Source of the DNA: Chlorella sorokiniana
Taxonomy: Eukaryota > Chlorophyta > Trebouxiophyceae > Chlorellales > Chlorellaceae
NCBI GenBank assembly: GCA_025917655.1
Contig: CP084614.1
Coordinates: 248,001-312,000, forward strand
Direction: 5' to 3'
Length of the DNA stretch: 64,000 bases
The translations under genes were made by a program, and so were the position numbers. A model generated the notes under the pieces. The model did not search any database and was not told where the DNA came from. It saw only the letters and a program-made list of their open reading frames with translations. Shown here piece by piece: positions 53,047 to 64,000 of the stretch (position 1 is its first letter; each line of letters starts with the position of its first letter).

Positions 53047-56000
53047 TCACAGCAGCGCGCCGAGCACTTCCAGGAGCTCCGCCGCCGTGGGGCGCTGCTC
53101 CGGCAGCTCCGCAATGCACCGCTCGTAAAGGTCCACCACCGACTGGGGGCAGTCGGCGGGGGCCGCCAGCGGCCGCATCTCGCCGCGCACGGGCACGTCG
53201 CCTGCGGGTCGGATGGTTGGGGCGGTGGTAAGCGTTCAGGGGCATGCACGAGAGCGCTGCACAGTGCACGTTCAAATCTGCCCACACGCTCACAATCTGC
53301 CTCTCCCTCCGCCTGCGCTAGACGGGTTGCCAACATCAGCGGGTCCTGGGGCACCCGGCCCGCAGCCCGCAGCACGCGCGCACCTGCCCCTGCACCCTGC
53401 GTGTCCCCCAGCCAGCCAGCCAGCCAGCCACACATCAGTTTCCCTGCAGCTGCTCACCGGTGCAGACCTCCCAAATGACGACGCCAAAGGAGTAGAGGTC
53501 GACCTTCTCGGTGCAGCGCTTGCCGCTGAGAACCTCGGGGCACTGCAGCGGGGGCAGGCACGCGGGGCAGGCCGATGGCGGTCGGTGCGCGCCGTGCGAG
53601 CCGTTCAAGCTGCCCTCAGAACGGCAGGCCCGGCCTGGCAGCGGCGACATTGCAGCACCCCGAGAGGCACACCACAAGCGCCAGCCTGCCACAAGCAACA
53701 GCGCCCCACACCGTCATGCACAAACACAGCCAGCCCTCCTTGGTGGGCCCGGCGCTCCCAGCACCGTCATCCCACCACCAGCCCCGGGCCAGCACAGGCT
53801 CGCTGCCGCTGCGGCGCCCACCTCCATGCAAAGGTGCCCATGCCGCTGAGCATGCTGAGGTATTCCTTGTTGCCCAGCACACGCGCCATGCCGATGTCGC
53901 AGATCTTGGCGGTGCCGTGCCGCGACAGCAGGATGTTGGCTGCGGTTGGCGAGCAGGGGCGGTACAAAGGGAGGGCGTGGGAAGGCAGGGGTGCAATGGG
54001 TGGGCAAGAAGTGACGGTGCAAAGCGATGGCTGAAAGCGATGGCTGGGCAGCCCCGGGCGTCTGCTGAGGCTGCTGCCCGCCCTCATGCACCCAAGCATC
54101 CTCAACACCCCCTCCCCACCAAAACACACATCACACACACACACAAGCCTCGTCGGCATCTGCACAGCCAGCACAGCAGGCAACAGCAGCACAGCCGGAG
54201 CAGCAGCAGCCCACCGCTCTTGAGGTCTAGATGCACGATGCGGCGGCGGTGCAGGTAGTACAGACCCTTGGCGACGTCGTACAGCACACGGCGGCCGCTG
54301 CGCGTGGGAAGAAAGGAGGGCAGGGGTTGGTCGGGAGGGCTTTTGTCGCGGGGACACGCGGCAGACACGCAGCGAAGAGGGGGCGGGCGGACGGGCGCCT
54401 CGCAGACGCACCGCTTGTGCCAGGCAAAGATGCGGTGGCCCTGCGGGTTTTTGAGCGGCAGCGCGCGCCACAGGTCTCCAAACTCCATAAACTCAGTGAC
54501 AAGCATGGGGGTGGGGCCGTCCAGGCACGCGCCGATGAACTGCGGGAGGGGGGCACAGGCGGCCAAAGGAGGGGGCGGCGGGTGCCGGGGGCCCAGTGAG
54601 CAAGGTGCGGTCCTGTGGGCAGCGCCCGGCCCGAGGCTGCCGCGCAGGCTGGCGCAGCCGCTCTCTCGACGCTGCAGCGGCCCCCGCACGCGCCCGCTTG
54701 CTCGGGCCAGCGGGACGCATGGACGCCGGCATAAGCCCCCGCAGCAGTGCCCTGCAGCCTGGCCCGGGGCAGGCAGCAGGCGCAGCCAGCAGCGGGGGCA
54801 GCAGCGGGGCGGTTCCAGCGCGCGGCGGCGACGGAACGACTCCAGCAGCAGGCATCAGCGGCAGGAAGGACTGCGGCAACAACCGGCGGCGCACCTGCAC
54901 GATGTTCCTGTCGCGCAGGTCCTTCAGCAGCGCCACCTCGCGCTCAAACTCCTCCCCCGCCGCCGCTCCTCAACGCGGTGCAGCACCTTCACCGCCACCA
55001 GCTGGCGCCCGTGGTAGAGCCCCTTGTAGCAGGTGCCAAAGGCGCCCGTGCCCAGCTGCCAGTAGGAGCCGTCGGGCGCTTGCAGATCTCCACCTCCTCG
55101 GGCTGGGGTGGAGTGGGGGAGGGGGGCAGGCGGAGAGAGGGGGTTGGAAGCACGACAAGAGGGATGCTTGAAGCACATACAAACGGGTAACCAACATTCT
55201 GGGCTGCTGCAGCAGCCGCTGCCAGCACAGGCAGACGAGTGTGAGCCGGCGGAGGCTCGAAGCGGCAGCAGGCGGCTGGCGGCGGCCCACCTGCAGCGAC
55301 CACACGGCTGGCGGCGGCAGCAGGCTGGTGGCCGGGGGCTCAGCATGCCGGGCAGCAGGCTCTGCTGCGCTGAGCCCGGCTCCGAGCGCGGCGCCGCTGC
55401 CGCCTGCTGCTGCACATTCTCCACCACCGCAACCTCCACATCCAAGTACTGCTGCGGGGAAACTTGCCCGTACGGGCCCTGCTGCTGCTGCTGCTGCTGC
55501 TGCCAGAGCGCGGCGTAGGCGCCCTGCTGCTGCCGCTGCTGCTGCTGCCAGACGGCCGAGTAGGCGTCGCCGCTTGCGTCCGACGGCGGCGCCGAGCGCT
55601 GCTGCGCGCCGAGCTCGTCCACCTGGCGCAGCGCCTCCTCGTCTGCCTCCTCCGCCTCCTCCACCTCCCGGGGTCCGCCTCCTGATCCAGCATCTGCGCC
55701 ACCACAGCGTAGTCAACCGCCGGCCGCTGGTTGTACATGCGGGCAAACACCTCGAGCAGCTCCCGCGCGTTGCCCGCCAGCTGGGAGCTGGGCGGCAGCG
55801 AGCCGCGCGGCGCAGTGCGCTGCACCTCCACCGCCGCCCCCTCGCCGCCCGCGTGGTGCTGCCGCAGCGGCTGCGGCGACGGCGGCGACGGCTGATGTGG
55901 GGAGGCGCCCGCAGCCCAGTCCTGCGTCACAGCGTAAGCAGAGCCTTCCGAAGAGGTGCCGGAGGCGCGCAGCATGACCATCTCGCCGGCCGCGTTGTAC

Positions 56001-57855
56001 CCGCCGACCGCGGCGTGCGAGCTGAGCAGCATGTAGGGCGAGAACTGGGGCGGGGGGCCCCGACCCGCCGGAGGGAGGCTGGGACGCGTCCACCACCGAC
56101 GGCGGCGAGAAGGTGCGCTTGAGGGGCTTGCCGGCGGCTAGCGCGGCGGCGGCCGCGGCATCCAGCCCCGCGCTGCCCTCTGACACGTCGCTGGGGGTGC
56201 CGTCGCCGGGGCGGGCGCCAGCGGCGAGCCGCCGCCGGAGTCGTCGGCGCTGCCGCCGCTGCCTAGCTCCCCGTCCAGCTCCACCTCGCCGCCGCCGCTG
56301 CCGTCGCCCGGCTTGCGGCCGTCGGCCACCGCCGCCTTGCCGCGGCGCCCCGCAGGTAAAACACCAGCAGCACAGATGCGGCCAGCACGGCGGCGCCCGC
56401 CACCGACCCCACCACCGCCGCCACGACGGTGGTCGTGGAGCCGCCGCCGCCGCCGCCGCCGTCGCCGCCGCCGTCGGTGCCGGCAGCGACGTCGCCGCCT
56501 GCCAGGTCGTCGGCCTCCGGCTGCAGCTTGATGTAGATGGCGGCCGTGGGGTTGAGCTCCGTGTCTGCGCTGCTCAGCTCCACGTCTTCCCCGCCCTTGA
56601 GCACGCCGTAGGGCTGGTCGAGGCGCCAGGCGGAGAAGTTTGCGCCCGACGGGTAGTAGGAGAACGCGAGGCAGAGGGGGTCGTTGTCGCACGCGACCTT
56701 GAGCGCCTGCGCGTCGCCCGTCAGCACGCAGCCGCCGTCCCACAGCGTGCCGGGGCAGGTGTAGTTGAACTTGCCCCCAAAGTTGCGGCCGATCTCGACG
56801 TCGTAGCCAGACAGCTTCGGCACGGAGAACAGCAGCGGGAGCCTGCCGCAGGGGAGGATGCATGGTTTACTGTTGATTCTTGGGCTTTGTCTTGGGGGAG
56901 GGGGGCAGCGACACAGAGCGAGGGCTGCCCTTCAGCATCACAGCACAAGGCATCCACGTGCATGCTGGGCACGCCGCATGCACGCGTGCTGGGCTGCCCT
57001 GCCCTACGGCTGCAGCAGCGCGGCAGCGGCGCTGCTCACCCGCTGTGAAGGGCACCGCGTCGCCCGCCTGCTTCAGCTGGCCCGTGTTTACCGAGCCCCG
57101 CAGGAAGCCCGACAGGTCGATGAGCTGGCAGCCTCGGTAGGGGAAGAGCTGGGAGGCGTTGTTGGCGTTGGGCGGCGTTTCGCACCCCGCCTCCAGGGGG
57201 CACCACTGGAAGGCGTTGCAGGCCATGAGGTCGTGGCAGGAGGCGCAGCAGTCGCGCGCCGACTCCTGGATGTTGGCCCAGGGGGACAGCACCTCCTGCA
57301 CCCCGCCGAAGGCAGCACCTCGTAATATGAGTTGGTGATCATGACGCACTCCTGCGGGGCAGCGGCAGAGGGGGCGGGAGCGGTGAGCGACCGTGCGCGC
57401 TGCTGCCATGCACCTCGGCCGCGGGGGAGCGACCGAGCAGCACCCAAGACCGCTCGGGTGCCGCCCTGCAGGGGCTGCGGCTTCCAGTTCCGCGCTTGCC
57501 TGGCTCACGACGTCCACCTCCACCGTTTCGATGACGGTGGCGTTGCTGTCGCCAGCGCCGAGGCTGCTGCTGTTGCCGTTGCCGGCTGCAGCGGCTGGGT
57601 GGCGGGAGGGGCAGCGGTCAGGAGGGGGTTGCAGAGGAAGCGGCAACGCCATCGCCACGCAGCAAGCAGCAACTCCAGGTCACGGGCCCCTTGCCGCAGG
57701 GCAGGGAGGCGGGGCGGCAGGCGCGGCTGGCAGCTGCGGGCGCGGGCAGACCCACCTCCCTGCTGGAGGAGGCGGCGCGAGGTGGCAGGGCGGCAGGGTC
57801 CCAGCGGCGCCCCGGCTGCCGGCCCGACCGCGAGCAGCAGGCTCAGAAGCAGCAT
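53047..57855 (-). CDS. Receptor-like TKL protein kinase with two-module Cys-rich ectodomain
   Basis: Probable plasma-membrane receptor kinase. The ATG at 57855 starts a signal peptide (MLLLSLLLAVGPAAGAPLG). Ectodomain: NATVIETVEVDVVSQ, ECVMITNSYYEVL, NIQESARDCCASCHDLMACN with AFQWCPLEAGC and LFPYRGCQLIDLSGFLRG, then FNYTCPGTLWDGGCVLTGDA, DNDPLCLAFSYYPSG, YGVLKGGEDVELSSADTELN. Membrane span TVVAAVVGSVAGAAVLAASV near 56400. A long Gln/Pro/Ala-rich juxtamembrane region follows, then the kinase: YWQLGTGAFGTCYKGLYHG, QLVAVKVLHRV, LKDLRDRNIVQ, TPMLVTEFMEFGDLWRAL, VLYDVAKGLYYLHRRRIVHL with DLKSANILL, AKICDIGMARVLGNKEYLSM, CTEKVDLYSFGVVIWEVCTG, EQRPTAAELLEVLGALL and stop at 53047. The HRD arginine is Leu and the DFG phenylalanine is Ile. 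Frame changes in G/C runs at 57301-57304, 55074-55076, 54954-54958 and 53537-53540 would each be cured by one base. Confidence 0.85.
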
Positions 57856-59264
57856 GGCTGCGCCCCAGGCCTGGCCGGCGCGTCTGCAGTGGGGTGCAGC
57901 TTCTGCCTTCGCTGCTGCCGCCCCTAACCCTGCCATAGCCGCTTGCTGGGCGCGTGCCAAGCTAAAGGGAGAGCCGGAGGGTTATAGCGGGCTCAGGAAA
58001 ACGTCATTGCTCCAGCGCGCGACGCACTGCGCGTCGCAGTCACGTTGCAGTTCTAGCGCTAACACAGGGGGCTGCAAGTGTCTGCCGGCGCGCCGTGGAC
58101 CAGGGGAACCTGTGAGCCGGGCTCGATGGGTGGACGAGTTGGGTACTGAGTCGGAGCGCGCAGGGGTCGCCGCTGGTGCGGAAGAGTCGGGTACAAGCAA
58201 TCAGCGCGCCGCCAAAGAATGCTTAAACGCGCCCAAGCAATTATGCCCTGCCAGCAGTCCTCGCGCAGCACGGGGCACAGCACCCCGACGGGGAGGCATC
58301 GGCTCTCCTTAGCGCGTCATCGACCTTCTCGTGCATTTGATAGGAGCGTGAAGCAGCAGCGAGTGTGGGACAGCCAGGGACGCGGGGAGGCCAGGTGGCA
58401 GGGGTGCAAGGGGTTCAGAGGGGGCAGCGCCGACGCCCACACAACCCGCTGGAGCCATGCTTCTGCTCAGTCTCTGCCACAGCACTGGTTACCAGACAAA
58501 ATTTCACATACTTGGACTGAAACGAGGCGTTTCACCCCAAGAAGGCGGCACGACAGCCACGTACAGACCGCCAACGCCGCCTGCAGGGTGGAGCCGTGCG
58601 CCGCCATTGCACCTTCCAGCCCCCAGTCAGCTGCAGTCCCAGAAACCGCAAACAGCAACTGCCAATTGGTTGCGCAGCCATGCTGCTGTCTCCACGGAGC
58701 CTCCCAAGTGTGGTCTCTGGCGTCCCTCGCGGCGCCACCTGTGCAGAGGAACCATACACAAAACGGGAAGCGCCGCGCTGTGCTGCCTCCTCAGTCTGCA
58801 TGAGGTGTCATATCGAGACGGGACGGCCCTCGGGCATGGACCGATCTGGATTGGTTGTGGCTGAAGGGTTTGACAAAGGTCTGTGCTTGAACCAAGTCGG
58901 CGCTGGTGCATGTGAGCGTTTGCGCGTTCCTCTGGCGGCCGTCGCGGCGCGGCAGCGGCAGTCATGGGTTGGGCCAGCCAGCATGGAGAGGCAGCCGTCG
59001 GAACCATTAAACGCTTCAGGGGGCGAGGGGACTTCTGGTTGTGCTCAAGGATCAAGGCATCAATGCGCTGCGCTAGCAAGGAGGGAGCTGAAGAGGGGGC
59101 AAAGGAGCAAAGGAAGAATAAGTACGAGGCGGCCCAAGCAGTCAGCTGCCGCGACACATGCAGGCTGAGAGGCCTCAAACGTCTCTGGCGCTGCATGGGT
59201 TGCCTGCCGGAGCCCCGAGCGGGCAAGGCTGGAGTTGAGTGCGAGCCTCGTGCATTGCTGCATG
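57856..59264. other. Intergenic between the two kinase genes
   Basis: Should hold the promoter of the gene starting at 57855 and the 3' untranslated region of the kinase ending at 59265. The base composition is more even than in the flanking exons. No coding motif, RNA gene or repeat recognised. Confidence 0.45.
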
Positions 59265-63890
<4,626 letters not shown>

Positions 63891-64000
63891 CTGCGGTACA
63901 TGGACAGCCGTCGAGGAGCAAAGGTGAGGATCCAACGGCCTGTTCCTACCCAAGCACTGCATGTGCAGGTGGATAGGTGGATAGGGGTTCTGTTCTTTGG
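63891..64000. other. Intron of the receptor kinase running off the right edge
   Basis: The minus-strand exon ending at 63890 begins after an acceptor reading TACCGCAG, so the bases beyond it are intron; further ectodomain exons and the start codon lie outside the window. Confidence 0.55.

Noticed and set aside
52499-53293. Long open frame on the minus strand between the receptor-like genes
   Set aside because: It overlaps the last kinase exon in the wrong frame, has no motif and follows base composition.

Overview
The window looks like nuclear DNA from a G+C-rich green microalga, most likely a trebouxiophyte of the Chlorella group. Genes are split into many short exons with GT(G/A)(C/A)G donors and C-rich tracts ending in GCAG as acceptors. 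CA/TG microsatellites sit in introns, Ala/Gly/Gln-rich low-complexity tracts are common, and the gene families (CLC channel, MOCOS/ABA3-type sulfurase, B3 domain, TKL receptor-like kinases) are green-lineage types. I saw no rRNA, convincing tRNA, CRISPR array, reverse transcriptase, transposase or virus-like gene.

Layout. 52-2462 (-): CLC chloride channel/exchanger, running off the left edge. 3973-5993 (-) and 7908-9789 (-): two coiled-coil proteins of unknown function. 10472-23019 (+): a very long chromatin gene that appears to join a B3 DNA-binding domain, H1-like basic repeats, a Tudor-like reader and an LSD1/LDL-type flavin amine oxidase. 23335-25241 (-): neuferricin-type membrane-anchored cytochrome-b5-like protein. 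25928-28727 (+): SAP-domain protein. 29611-30554 (+): unknown multipass membrane protein. 31792-37734 (-): complete molybdenum cofactor sulfurase. 39041-47321 (+): GH32 beta-fructofuranosidase with large disordered insertions; its start is not resolved. 48819-51784 (-), 53047-57855 (-) and 59265-63890 (-): a tandem run of receptor-like genes. The first has an ectodomain and membrane span but no kinase, the second has a closely similar ectodomain plus a TKL kinase, and the third has a canonical kinase with its 5' end beyond the right edge.

Two sequence-wide themes matter to anyone using this annotation. First, many conserved exons change reading frame inside short G or C runs, nearly always as if one base were missing. 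This looks like uncorrected homopolymer error in the assembly, so unbroken ORFs understate the proteins. Second, several introns begin with GC rather than GT, typically AG|GCAAGC.

The genes do not form one pathway. The receptor-like trio is a local family expansion. The 9.8-10.5 kb, 25.2-25.9 kb and 37.7-39.0 kb intervals are head-to-head (divergent) promoter regions, and 23.0-23.3, 30.6-31.8 and 47.3-48.8 kb are tail-to-tail. Exon coordinates were placed by eye from splice consensus, reading phase and family motifs; no similarity search was run.
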